The notes: generated by a model not told the origin, from the letters alone. A stretch of DNA of 64,000 nucleotides from an uncultured Gammaproteobacteria bacterium (GCA_913060565.1 CAJXRU010000006.1:1-64000); one strand, 5' to 3'. Counted from the first letter of the stretch, positions 53,462 through 62,756 are shown. Numbers and translations: made by a program.

Positions 53462-55513
53462 ATGCAATTAATTGATTATCTAGCTGAACAACTTCGAAAT
53501 TCAGCTAATTATAATTCAGCCGTGCAGATCGCACCTGCTGCTATTTTGTGGACTGATATTGAACGTCAGTGGCAGTCTGCCATGCCTTCAATTAAGCAGT
53601 ACTTACCTGAATTAGTTGAGTTAGGTGAATATAAACCTGATGAAAGAATAGGTCCCGCTATTTGGATTAAGTGTGCCATTGCTGGTGTATTAGAAGAACT
53701 TGAGTTTCCAGAGGGTAAAACGCCTATAATTTATTTGCCAGGTGTTGGACGTAAAGATTTGCGAGCAATAGAACAATGTCCTGATGAGTTAAGGCCACTG
53801 GCAGAGTTACAATATCGTGGGTGTTGGTGGGCTTATAACTCAGCAGGTAGAGATTGGTCTGTAGGTTCATTTTTAACGAACCCTCGTGTTGGTTTAGAGC
53901 TTGATGTAGCAAAAGATAAAAAGACCCAAGCTGCGATTTTGAAAATTTTACCTGACTTATTAGAAACACCTGATGAGTCATTAAGAGGTAAAAAGTTAGA
54001 AGCTCAAGATTTCATTAATATTGTGATGGATGACCCTGCAAAAGATATTCTAGGTTGGTTAAATACCCCTGAAGATAAGCAAGCTTTATGGCAAGACAGT
54101 AAGTGGCCTATTTTCAAACAAATGTGTTTGGATAAATTTGGCTTTGATCCTGAAAAGGCCGATGTCGCGTCGGTGTTATTTAGCTTATGCGAATCCGAGG
54201 GACAATGGCTGGCTGTTTGGCAACGCTTTGAAGATACTGCGCATAACTTACCTTTATTAGTTGAAAAACTAAAGTCAGTTCAACCTGATGGATTAGCTTT
54301 TAATGCCAGTCATTTTTTATATGAAAACTTAAAAGATGAAAATGAGATTGCCGATAAACTAACTGGTTTTTCTGGGCAAGATGTAACAGTTATTAAAAAG
54401 CAATTATTAACCATTTTTGATCAACAATCGGATAGAAAATCATGGTTATGGTATGGCCTTGAGCTATCTCCTTGGCTAACGATTCTTGAGCATTTAGCTT
54501 TAGTGGTTGAACATACTGATATCGCTTTTACAGGCCCTTCAGTAGAGATAATGGCTAATACTTATAAAGAGCGCTTTTGGCAAGCCGATGCTGCTGCTAT
54601 TCATGCTATGGCGGTTGCCAAAGATATAAACCAACAACAGGTTGTGGCTGATATTTTAGCGGTAATTTATACCCCTTGGTTAGAACAAGTAACATTAAAC
54701 TTTCAAAACTTGGTTAGAGCAGAAGGTTATCCTGGTAAGTCTGGGAGATCTGATGAGGTAAATGAGTCAACCGCACAATATGATACAGGCAGTCAGGTTA
54801 TTTTCTTTGTTGATGGTTTACGTTTTGATACGGCAAAAACATTACAACAAAAGTTAGATAAGCTTTCAGTTAGTACGGCTTTAAAAACTAATTGGTGTGC
54901 ATTACCTTCATTAACCGCTACGGCAAAAGCTGCGGTAACTCCTGTTGCAGACTTACTTTCTGGTGCGCAAGAAAATGATAACTTTACGCCAATGCTTGCT
55001 GCCTCTGGTTCAGAGTTTAGCTCTTACCATTTGAAAAAGTCATTAGATGCTAAAGGTTGGCAATATTTAGATGGCTTAGAAACAGGTGAACCTAAAGGTA
55101 ATGCCTGGGTACAAACAGGTGATTTAGATAACATGGGGCATAAGCAACAAATGAAAATGCCATTGAATATTGATGCTGTATTGGAAGATGTTGTTGCTCG
55201 TGTAGAAGGGCTGTTAAAAGCTGGCTGGAAGAATATCCGAATAGTAACCGATCATGGTTGGTTATGGGTGCCAAACAAGTTAGCTGAAGCTAGTATTTCA
55301 AAAAACATGGTGAAGAAACGCTTAGCTCGTTGTGCAATATTAAAAGATAATGTTGATACTTCTGAGTTAAAAGTACCGTGGCATTGGAATGAAAATGTAT
55401 CTGTAGCAATGGCTCCTGGTATATCGGGTTATGTTGCTGGTGATTACTATAACCATGGTGGTTTGAGCTTGCAGGAATGCTTAACGCCTGTGATAAATAT
55501 TAAAAGCACTTAA
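53462..55513 (+). CDS. pglZ: BREX alkaline-phosphatase-fold protein PglZ
   Basis: 683 residues. The PglZ domain is C-terminal: IFFVDGLRFDTAK (about residues 446-458), the metal-binding VTDHGWLWVP (about 594-603) and HGGLSLQECLTPVI (about 663-676). It corresponds to what is annotated as BREX-1 PglZ type B, I think. A core BREX component interacting with PglX. It begins immediately after the DUF4276 stop codon, so the inserted pair has not broken the transcript. Confidence 0.88.
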   Translation: MQLIDYLAEQLRNSANYNSAVQIAPAAILWTDIERQWQSAMPSIKQYLPELVELGEYKPDERIGPAIWIKCAIAGVLEELEFPEGKTPIIYLPGVGRKDLRAIEQCPDELRPLAELQYRGCWWAYNSAGRDWSVGSFLTNPRVGLELDVAKDKKTQAAILKILPDLLETPDESLRGKKLEAQDFINIVMDDPAKDILGWLNTPEDKQALWQDSKWPIFKQMCLDKFGFDPEKADVASVLFSLCESEGQWLAVWQRFEDTAHNLPLLVEKLKSVQPDGLAFNASHFLYENLKDENEIADKLTGFSGQDVTVIKKQLLTIFDQQSDRKSWLWYGLELSPWLTILEHLALVVEHTDIAFTGPSVEIMANTYKERFWQADAAAIHAMAVAKDINQQQVVADILAVIYTPWLEQVTLNFQNLVRAEGYPGKSGRSDEVNESTAQYDTGSQVIFFVDGLRFDTAKTLQQKLDKLSVSTALKTNWCALPSLTATAKAAVTPVADLLSGAQENDNFTPMLAASGSEFSSYHLKKSLDAKGWQYLDGLETGEPKGNAWVQTGDLDNMGHKQQMKMPLNIDAVLEDVVARVEGLLKAGWKNIRIVTDHGWLWVPNKLAEASISKNMVKKRLARCAILKDNVDTSELKVPWHWNENVSVAMAPGISGYVAGDYYNHGGLSLQECLTPVINIKST

Positions 55514-55544
55514 TGCTACTTGTAAATGGAATGGAGTCAGCAAT

Positions 55545-56231
55545 ATGGCGTTAAGACCTGTGTTTATTGCTATTGATGAATACCCTTATGTAAAAGAAGA
55601 AATGATAGATTTTGAATGGCATAAGGGCATGGCTGTTTCGCAAAAACAAAAATCAATTGGTTCTTTGCATAAAGCAGCAAAGGAACAATTTGCACATTTG
55701 GACATACTAGAAATATCAACCAAAAGTGAACAGGCATTAGGTGTGCAATTAAGTGCGTTTAATTTGCGGGTAGAATTGAAAAGTGGTCAAAAGCTTCCTT
55801 TAGAAAATATCTTTCATGCGTCAAAAGTATTTGAGAACGGCGGTCCATATAAGGAACTGTTATCAATACCTACTCATGAGGTGAAAAGGGATGAACGCTT
55901 GTTGGAAAGTGGTAAGCTCATTGGTTTTTCTAGCAAAGGAAAAGTTTGGCCTCTGACACCTCAAACCATTTTTTATGACTGGCTTTACCTTAATACTTTA
56001 TCTTTACAAGAAGACTTGATTGCTGAAGTAAGACACTATAATGCATTTACCGATATAGAGTTTAACCCTAAAAAAAGTATTAATTGCCAAGCGAGATCGG
56101 CTGCTCTATTTGTATCTTTAACTCGAAAGGAGCTATTGAAGCAGTTTTTATCTAGCTCAGATGAATTTATACGTCAATTCAGCCTTAAATCAACCACAGA
56201 TAAACCAGAACAAAAGGACTTGTTTAGTTAA
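55545..56231 (+). CDS. NADAR-type antitoxin of a DarT1 module
   Basis: 228 residues. The family segments ALRPVFIAIDEYPYVKEE (N-term), FHASKVFENGGPYKELL (about 90-106), TIFYDWLYLNTL (about 141-152) and FTDIEFNPKKSINCQARS (about 168-185) match the DarT1-associated NADAR antitoxins as I remember them. NADAR hydrolases remove ADP-ribose from guanine in DNA. One base separates it from the DarT-like toxin gene and 31 bases from pglZ, so it is embedded in the BREX transcript. Confidence 0.78.
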   Translation: MALRPVFIAIDEYPYVKEEMIDFEWHKGMAVSQKQKSIGSLHKAAKEQFAHLDILEISTKSEQALGVQLSAFNLRVELKSGQKLPLENIFHASKVFENGGPYKELLSIPTHEVKRDERLLESGKLIGFSSKGKVWPLTPQTIFYDWLYLNTLSLQEDLIAEVRHYNAFTDIEFNPKKSINCQARSAALFVSLTRKELLKQFLSSSDEFIRQFSLKSTTDKPEQKDLFS

Positions 56232-56232
56232 T

Positions 56233-57144
56233 ATGCAAAATGAACTAGAAGATATTTTAAGAATATTAAACTCAGTATTAATAGATAGAGACACTGTTTT
56301 AGAGTTTGTTCGTAATGAATTGTCATTTGCCAATAAAAGCTCATTAGTTGTTCGTAATTTTGCGAAATCGAGCGGAATTGTCATTAAAGAAGACCTGCCT
56401 ATATTAGACTTAGATAGCCCTAATATTTTATTTTCCACTTTGCTTTCATCAAGAGGCTCCTTTCAATCCACAATTGAATTACGATTGAAAATTATTGATG
56501 AAATTATGAAAAGTCATGAAATAGGAAATTATTCGAATGTTGATGACAAAGGTGTAATTAAAGCTATCTGTAAGGAACGTGGAATAAAGGAATTGATACA
56601 TTTTACCAAGATAGAAAACGTTATAAGTATTTTGGATATAGGGTTAAATAGCAAAGACTATAATGGTGAAATTGTTAAAAGACATAACATCAATGACAGA
56701 GATAGATTTGACTATCGGACTCATATGATTTCTCTCTCAATATCATATCCAAATGATAAAATGTTTTACAAAAATCGTATCAATGACCGCAGTCAGGAAT
56801 GGGCAGTATTAAGGCTATCACCAAGCATACTTTGGGAACTTGATTGTTTATTTTGTCCAGCAAATGCAGCGAGTTCCTCAATTTCCTCAGCAAATGATAA
56901 TGCATTATCTGGTAGCCGAGCATTAAAAAAAATGTTTAATAAACAAACTGGAAATTTAAGAGTTTGTGATCCAACAGATTCTCAAGCTGAGATCCTTGTA
57001 AACAGCCATATACCTACCAAGTATATTGAGTCAGTTGTCCTTGAGAAAGAAACTGAAACCATATTAGATACAAGCTTTAACATAAACGTTGATTCTGGTT
57101 ACTTTCATAACAGGGAATATGCGTTAAAGTACTACTTTTCATGA
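56233..57144 (+). CDS. darT: DarT-family DNA ADP-ribosyltransferase toxin
   Basis: 303 residues from ATG 56233; a frame open further upstream lies inside the antitoxin gene. The N-terminal 100 residues are helical and unrecognised. The DarT domain covers about residues 105-303: LIHFTKIENVISILDIGL (H123, T125) and the catalytic-glutamate region SQAEILVNSHIPTKYI (E253). DarT uses NAD+ to ADP-ribosylate DNA bases (guanine in DarT1) and stops phage replication. Paired with the NADAR gene just upstream. Confidence 0.8.
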   Translation: MQNELEDILRILNSVLIDRDTVLEFVRNELSFANKSSLVVRNFAKSSGIVIKEDLPILDLDSPNILFSTLLSSRGSFQSTIELRLKIIDEIMKSHEIGNYSNVDDKGVIKAICKERGIKELIHFTKIENVISILDIGLNSKDYNGEIVKRHNINDRDRFDYRTHMISLSISYPNDKMFYKNRINDRSQEWAVLRLSPSILWELDCLFCPANAASSSISSANDNALSGSRALKKMFNKQTGNLRVCDPTDSQAEILVNSHIPTKYIESVVLEKETETILDTSFNINVDSGYFHNREYALKYYFS

Positions 57145-57174
57145 TCTTCAAATTTTATTAAAAGGAATTTATTT

Positions 57175-58392
57175 ATGTCAATCTTCAATCTCTTTTCTAA
57201 GAAGCTAACATCGGAATTAAGTAATGAGAAAGAAGGAGAGAAATATTTTCGTCAAGCTCTTCAGTGTTCTCAGTATGGAAATCAAGATGATGCTATCAAA
57301 TTTTTTACTAAATCCTTAGAAATTAGCCCAAATCATTCTGCGGTTTACGTTAATAGAGCTGGCTGTTATATGGTCCAAGAACGCTACTTGCAAGCCTATG
57401 ATGATTACTTGCATGCTATCGATATGGAGGATAGGGGGTACTCAATTGATGCTGAATCTAGTAAACCAGCGGCACTACAGAATATGCAAAGAATACAACC
57501 TTTCATCGCTTTTGCTCAAGAAAATGGAGAAGGCGTTAAAAACCAGCTTTCAACAGATGGCTTAGGTCATTTTACTAAGCGCTGGGCCGAAGTTTTATTT
57601 GATCAATTTTTAGGTAGCGATGTTAATACGGCAAAGCAATTTATATTAGAAGAAATAAAAGAGCTTGAGGAAATGGGCGGAGAGCACCAAGAATATGCTT
57701 TAAATTGTGGTGTTAATCATTCTGATTTTTCTAATGTAGGGGGGCAATTTGACACCCATAAAGCTTTTATGATGTTTAAAAGTGTGCTTTGTTGTTTTAG
57801 TCGAGATCCTCATAAAATGTTTGAGATAAGAACAACAATACTTAATAAATTGATGTCGTTAAGCAGCTCTAATGCACTAGGTAGTAGTAATCAGAAGGTT
57901 GATTATGTTGGTGGAATGCGGTTGGTTGAAGCTGAAGTCGATATAATGTTTATCGTTAAAAATGGTGATGTCATGTACATCAATACGGATGCCGATCATC
58001 TCTATGAATTGGATAAAGATGGTGATATGAAGTTAGATGGCAGAATTGTTAACTTTTTCTTTAAAGATTCAAATGAAGTCGTTGAAATATTTGTGGCATT
58101 TGATGATCAAGATTCGTATTCGATGTTTACAATGAATATGGGACGAGATGAAAGATTAAACTATGTTGCTCAAGCTATTTTCCAATTTATGGGGCAAAAT
58201 AATATTACCAATGTATTTTCATCGACTGCTCAGTATTCAAGCCAATACCACTATACATTTAAACTGTACAAGAAAAATGAAAAGCACTTTATGGTTAATA
58301 ACAGCCAATCTCATGCTTATTTAATAGGTGATAATTTATATAAAAGTAATAATGCTGATGAGATTAAATCAGAGTTTTGGGAAATGGCATAA
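57175..58392 (+). CDS. TPR-containing protein of unknown function
   Basis: 405 residues. Residues about 19-88 hold two tetratricopeptide repeats (EKYFRQALQCSQYGNQDDAI, then NHSAVYVNRAGCYMVQERY). The remaining 315 residues match nothing I recognise; no transmembrane segment or catalytic motif is obvious, and Asp/Asn-rich beta-like stretches are seen (KNGDVMYINTDADHLYELD). It starts 30 bases after darT on the same strand with a good AAGGAA site, so it is likely co-expressed with the defence operon. May be an accessory or scaffold protein. Confidence 0.7.
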   Translation: MSIFNLFSKKLTSELSNEKEGEKYFRQALQCSQYGNQDDAIKFFTKSLEISPNHSAVYVNRAGCYMVQERYLQAYDDYLHAIDMEDRGYSIDAESSKPAALQNMQRIQPFIAFAQENGEGVKNQLSTDGLGHFTKRWAEVLFDQFLGSDVNTAKQFILEEIKELEEMGGEHQEYALNCGVNHSDFSNVGGQFDTHKAFMMFKSVLCCFSRDPHKMFEIRTTILNKLMSLSSSNALGSSNQKVDYVGGMRLVEAEVDIMFIVKNGDVMYINTDADHLYELDKDGDMKLDGRIVNFFFKDSNEVVEIFVAFDDQDSYSMFTMNMGRDERLNYVAQAIFQFMGQNNITNVFSSTAQYSSQYHYTFKLYKKNEKHFMVNNSQSHAYLIGDNLYKSNNADEIKSEFWEMA

Positions 58393-58506
58393 GGTACCTC
58401 GATATACAAGGCTAGGTTACTACAACCACTGGGGACTAAGTTTAGTAATGTTTACCCCTTAATTTTTTAACATAACTAAATAATTTTTAAATAAAAGGAA
58501 TTAACT

Positions 58507-58761
58507 ATGACAGAAACTTTGCCTAACAATAATGAATTTAATGCCGCAGAAGCGGCATTAAGAAAAATAGGCTCTAATTTGTGGTTTGGTGGCTTAACTG
58601 ATGAATGGCAAGATTTTGTAGTTTCTAATACTGTTGAAACATTTGACACTTATGAGCTATCTATAGATCAAGCAGCGCAGAAGATGCTCGAAGTTTTTCA
58701 ACAATTAGTAGCAGCAGATCCTAGTTTGCTAAATAAAAGCCCGTGGGAAACCAAAGTTTAG
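58507..58761 (+). CDS. 84-residue protein of unknown function
   Basis: Small acidic helical protein with the segment GSNLWFGGLTDEWQDFVVSN (about 22-41). No family recognised. AAGGAA precedes its ATG by 7-8 bases. It is 114 bases after the TPR gene on the same strand; the gap shows no clear terminator. Convergent with the helicase-like genes, whose nearest stop is 21 bases away. Confidence 0.6.
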   Translation: MTETLPNNNEFNAAEAALRKIGSNLWFGGLTDEWQDFVVSNTVETFDTYELSIDQAAQKMLEVFQQLVAADPSLLNKSPWETKV

Positions 58762-58782
58762 ATCGAAAAATACCTTGGTTTT

Positions 58783-60642
58783 CTAAAATATCGATTTATC
58801 TCTAATTCTGGTTGAGATGATGTTGTTAGCATCATCTTGTTTTTCAGAAGTTAATTCTTCGGAGTATTCTCCACGCAAATAAAGCAAAATTATCGTGTTG
58901 TCATTCTCCACACTCAACAATGATGATATCTCCGCTAGATCATCTTCATCCATAGATCTTTTGAACGCATCTATTTGGCGTGAGAGGTTATAAACACTGA
59001 ATATACTCGCCATAACTCGCTTGTCTTCAGTTGATTCACCGCCACCTGGATTTACAATTTTATTAAACTCAACAGGTTGCTTTTGTTTTATTAATGATGT
59101 GAATTCAACAGCTCTATTTTTTGCACAACTTGGAGTATGATCATCAAAAGTTACACCGTTAACCCACTGTGCCTTAATCCAATTTTTATGTTCGCCTTTT
59201 AAAGCTCTACCTTGTTTTCTGTGTGGCCCATCATCTTTAAGTAGTTCAGCTCTAATTAGTTTTATTGCCTTAAGTAGTGTCGGGTTACTCGTATATGGTC
59301 TGTAATCAAACTCAGGATGAGCTAACTTTCCGGGTACTGCTACAAAACTATCTGTGTAGTATGTTTGGCTATCGTCTTTTTTTCTTGAAACCTTACATTC
59401 AGCTTGAGGAGCTATGTTGGTTCCTCGGTCAAAGCCTCTTACCTCATACTTTGTACAGATATCTTCAAATAACTTATGCAGCCCATCAAAATCGTTTGAA
59501 CCAGAACTATCTTCTAGGTGATTTAATAAGTCACTATATGCCTTTATGGCGTCAAGGTTAGTGTAGTGCTTAGCGGTGATATTACTATGGTAACCACACG
59601 CTCTACCTATGTTCGCTTGAACTATTGCAGCAATGTTGGCTATGGTGCTGTCCCATGTATTAATTAGTGTATTTTTCATTTCATGACCAAAGTTAATACC
59701 AGCTCTAAATCCGGCAACGGTTATGGCAATTAATTTGTCATCAAACATCACAGCGGTTTGATATTCTCGTTTGAAGTCATCGATGCTTGTTAGTTCAGCA
59801 TCTTCAACCCCTACCAATTTTTGACCTATTATCATTATTTGATCTTCAGAGATGCCATTACTTAAAAGTATTTCTTTAGCAACTTTCGCCTGACTACTTG
59901 GGACTCTTATTAATGACCATCCTGCTGAGTTGTGTTCTTTGAATTGACGTATGAATCGCTTTCTCAAAAGGGAGTCTTCACAAAAGTTTCGTTGATCCTC
60001 TGCTAGCTTAACTAATTGGTTATTACGATGCATCTCTCTAATGCCATGATATTCATCACTGGTTTTGTGAAAAACTAGGCTGGTTTTAAAGTTATGGCGT
60101 AATATCGAGTCAGAGCCTGCGGAGTACAAAGCACTGAAAGGAGTTGCTGAGATGAAAGCCACTTTACATTGAGTATTTTCTTTTTCTAAATACTCAAAAA
60201 TTTTAGAATACCTTACAGCTTCAGAACCAGCACCATAATGACACTCATCAATGATGATGAGTTTAGGTTGCTGGCTCTTAAATTGGCTAGCTAGAGCAGA
60301 CTCATAGTTAGTAAAGTTACTGACCACTACGTTATTGCATGGAGCTAAGTCTTGTTTAGCTTGTTCAAGTAACGATAGGTCTGCCATTGTAACCAAGTAC
60401 AATGTATCTTTTAGCTGCTTACGATCGCATATATCGGCATCAGTAAGTTTTTGCCTCTGCATGCCAGATAAAGCTAGGGCAATCCCTGATTTGCCTGATT
60501 GCATTTCAGCCGCAATGACCACAGCTCTATTATTATCAAAATCTTTAAAAGCTTTTTGTGCAGCATCACGTTGATGCTGAAAAGTATTTTCTGTTAACAA
60601 CTTTTCAATAGCATTGCGGTGCAAGTTTGCAGAATTAGTCAT
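58783..60642 (-). CDS. SF2-helicase-like ATPase, second of a tandem paralogous pair
   Basis: 619 residues from the ATG at 60640-60642 (a GTG at 60678 is the longer option; the ATG start aligns with the paralogue). Motif I AAEMQSGKSGIALAL (about 44-58), motif II IIIDECHYG, motif III FISATPF, and motif VI-like QANIGRACGYH. It has a unique C-terminal domain with YRPYTSNPTL and WIKAQWVNG. The frame aligns along its length with the upstream gene (60650-62629), roughly half identical by eye. The two genes are 7 bases apart. No family name recognised. It probably unwinds or translocates on nucleic acid. Confidence 0.78.
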   Translation of the reverse strand: MTNSANLHRNAIEKLLTENTFQHQRDAAQKAFKDFDNNRAVVIAAEMQSGKSGIALALSGMQRQKLTDADICDRKQLKDTLYLVTMADLSLLEQAKQDLAPCNNVVVSNFTNYESALASQFKSQQPKLIIIDECHYGAGSEAVRYSKIFEYLEKENTQCKVAFISATPFSALYSAGSDSILRHNFKTSLVFHKTSDEYHGIREMHRNNQLVKLAEDQRNFCEDSLLRKRFIRQFKEHNSAGWSLIRVPSSQAKVAKEILLSNGISEDQIMIIGQKLVGVEDAELTSIDDFKREYQTAVMFDDKLIAITVAGFRAGINFGHEMKNTLINTWDSTIANIAAIVQANIGRACGYHSNITAKHYTNLDAIKAYSDLLNHLEDSSGSNDFDGLHKLFEDICTKYEVRGFDRGTNIAPQAECKVSRKKDDSQTYYTDSFVAVPGKLAHPEFDYRPYTSNPTLLKAIKLIRAELLKDDGPHRKQGRALKGEHKNWIKAQWVNGVTFDDHTPSCAKNRAVEFTSLIKQKQPVEFNKIVNPGGGESTEDKRVMASIFSVYNLSRQIDAFKRSMDEDDLAEISSLLSVENDNTIILLYLRGEYSEELTSEKQDDANNIISTRIRDKSIF

Positions 60643-60649
60643 ATAACAA

Positions 60650-62629
60650 TTATTTCTCTGAAAATTGTGATTCGTCACTTAAGCTGCCAGATTTTTCAGG
60701 TAACTTATTGTGTTCTTTTTTTGCAATACTTCTTTCAATATCGTATTCACCACGCTTGTAAAGTACAAACATTGTATCGTCGTGAGGAATATTAAAGTGA
60801 TCACACATGTCCCATACATCATGAGGTGTCATAATCGTTTTAATCACTTTACGGCGAGAAATATTATAAATACTGAATACGGTCGCAGTTATGAGTTTAT
60901 TTTCTGATAGCTCACCTGAGCCGGGAGCTACCACTCGATTAAACTCGACAAACTCATCGTTATTCAACATATCTGTGAGCATAATTGTTCTATCTTTTTG
61001 CGGGCCATCAACACCTGCTTTTTCAGGGTTATCGTAACTATCGCCATTTACCCATTGCGCTTTGATCCAATTTTTCTTTTTACCGCGCATTGCTCGATTG
61101 CCTTTAACAGAAGGGGCACCTTTTTTGGTGAACTCTTCCCTTAAAATTCTGATAGCGGAAAGCATATGCTTATCTTTGGTAAATATATTGAAGTTAAAAT
61201 CAGCTTCTAAAAGGTTAGCAGGTACGGCTACATAACTATCTGTTGAGTAGGTTTCAACGTCACCTATTGGTCTGCGCCTTTTGTATTTAATCGTTAAACC
61301 TACGTCTAATCCGTTAACATGATACTCCTGGCATATGTCTTCAAAAAACTCTTTTAAACCGTCAAAGTCAGACGCGGCATGATCAGAGCATGTTCTTTCG
61401 AGATAATCTAATATTGCACCGTATGCTTCAGCCGCATTACCGTTGGTATAGTGCATGGATGTATTATTTCCGTGATAGCCACAAGCTCTACCAACGTTAG
61501 CTTGCACAACCGCAGCGACACTCGCTACTGTACTGTCCCAAGTTGAAATTAGGTTGTTCTTCATCATAGCGCCGAAGTTGATACCAGCCCGACAACCAGC
61601 AACTGTGATAGCTACTAATTTATCACCAAACAATTGAGCATCTTCAAAGTCTTTTTTGAATCTGTCTATTGTGGATAGTTCATCTTCAGGTACTCCTGAA
61701 AGAGAGTTTCCTAATATAAAAATATTATGCTCTTCTATGCCTTGTGATATGAAGAACTGCTTGGCGTCCATGGCATTACCAGCGGGTACTCTAACTAATG
61801 ACCACCCCATGCCTTCGTGATGTTTAAATTGGTTCATGAAGTTTAAGCGTTGCTCTGAATCAATTAGAAAGTTACGGCAATCATCATCTAAGTTTATTAA
61901 TCGGCCATTGTTAAGCATTTCCCTAACACCATAATATTCATTACTGGTTTTATGGAATACCAAGCGAGTACTAAAGTCTCGACGTAAAATGGAGTCTTTT
62001 AAAGCATTACTAGCTGCTTGCTTAGATTCTTGAAGCAATTGTTCGTTATGTTCTTCTTCTGCTTCTGAGCTTATTTCTAATGCTTCTTCATATTCAGTTT
62101 CTGCGCCATACAAAGCACCAAATGGAGTAGCTGATATAAATACAACTTTGCAAGTGTCATTTTCTTGCTCTAAATAGTCAAAAATACTGCTATATCTAAT
62201 ACCAGTGACATTTGAACCATAGTGACACTCATCAATGATAATTAGCTTAGGGGGATTGCCTTTAAAGTCAGCTTCTAACGCTTTTTCAAAGTTTACAAAA
62301 TTACTAACAACAACATTTTTTGCAAGTTTAAGATCATCTTCTGCCTGATCACGCAAAGCAGTGTCAGGCATTGTAACCAGGTAGAGAGTATCTTTTAGTT
62401 GTTTACGATCGCAGATATCAATATCTGATAAATTAAGTCTTTGAAAGCAACATAGGGCTAGAGCAATACCAGATTTACCTGCTTGCATTTCTGCGGCTGT
62501 AACAACGGCCCTGACATCTTTATCAAATGCAGAATAAGTTTTTTGAGCAGCATCTATTTGATGCTGGTGAAGAGCATCGCCTGAAAAAATATCTTTAATG
62601 CGTTGGCGGTGGGTTTCGGGTTGGTTCAT
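60650..62629 (-). CDS. SF2-helicase-like ATPase, first of a tandem paralogous pair
   Basis: 659 residues. N-terminal HQHQIDAAQKTY, motif I AAEMQAGKSGIALAL (about 45-59), motif II LIIIDECHYGS (about 129-139), motif III VFISATPFGALYG (about 163-175), motif V-like ITVAGCRAGINFG and motif VI-like QANVGRACGYH. An acidic insert of about 30 residues (about 176-205) distinguishes it from its paralogue. Both keep a shared C-terminal domain. No nuclease motif is seen. It is preceded by an inverted-repeat promoter and co-transcribed with the second copy. Confidence 0.8.
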   Translation of the reverse strand: MNQPETHRQRIKDIFSGDALHQHQIDAAQKTYSAFDKDVRAVVTAAEMQAGKSGIALALCCFQRLNLSDIDICDRKQLKDTLYLVTMPDTALRDQAEDDLKLAKNVVVSNFVNFEKALEADFKGNPPKLIIIDECHYGSNVTGIRYSSIFDYLEQENDTCKVVFISATPFGALYGAETEYEEALEISSEAEEEHNEQLLQESKQAASNALKDSILRRDFSTRLVFHKTSNEYYGVREMLNNGRLINLDDDCRNFLIDSEQRLNFMNQFKHHEGMGWSLVRVPAGNAMDAKQFFISQGIEEHNIFILGNSLSGVPEDELSTIDRFKKDFEDAQLFGDKLVAITVAGCRAGINFGAMMKNNLISTWDSTVASVAAVVQANVGRACGYHGNNTSMHYTNGNAAEAYGAILDYLERTCSDHAASDFDGLKEFFEDICQEYHVNGLDVGLTIKYKRRRPIGDVETYSTDSYVAVPANLLEADFNFNIFTKDKHMLSAIRILREEFTKKGAPSVKGNRAMRGKKKNWIKAQWVNGDSYDNPEKAGVDGPQKDRTIMLTDMLNNDEFVEFNRVVAPGSGELSENKLITATVFSIYNISRRKVIKTIMTPHDVWDMCDHFNIPHDDTMFVLYKRGEYDIERSIAKKEHNKLPEKSGSLSDESQFSEK

Positions 62630-62642
62630 TTGACAGTTCCAT

Positions 62643-62671
62643 TATCGTATTGTGTACTCTATTATACGATA
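62643..62671 (-). promoter_or_regulatory. Inverted repeat over the promoter of the helicase pair
   Basis: TATCGTAT (62643-62650) and ATACGATA (62664-62671) are perfect 8-bp arms 13 bases apart. On the minus strand the upstream arm overlaps a TATAAT (62661-62666), and the ATG lies 14 bases beyond the lower arm. The arrangement suits a dimeric repressor or activator binding the helicase promoter. Confidence 0.6.
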
Positions 62672-62699
62672 TGAAACTTTATAATTAAATTTTAAGCAT

Positions 62700-62735
62700 G
62701 TATTTGGCTAACTTATTTATAAGTTAGCCAAATAC
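62700..62735. repeat. Perfect 16-bp hairpin between zinc-ribbon and helicase genes
   Basis: Arms 62700-62715 and 62720-62735 are exact complements (GTATTTGGCTAACTTA on the left) with a TTTA loop. It follows the zinc-ribbon stop on the minus strand and lies about 70 bp before the helicase start. No T-run downstream, so it may be a terminator variant or a structural/protein site. Confidence 0.7.
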
Positions 62736-62756
62736 AAAGAAGCTAGGTTATCTAAT

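Noticed and set aside
60643-60678. GTG start and coding overlap of the two helicase-like genes
   Set aside because: The ATG at 60642 aligns with the start of the paralogue and removes the overlap.
58783-62629. Type III restriction Res subunits or BrxH-type helicases
   Set aside because: No endonuclease motif or Mod gene; too short for BrxHI/BrxHII and the C-terminal domain does not match those I know.
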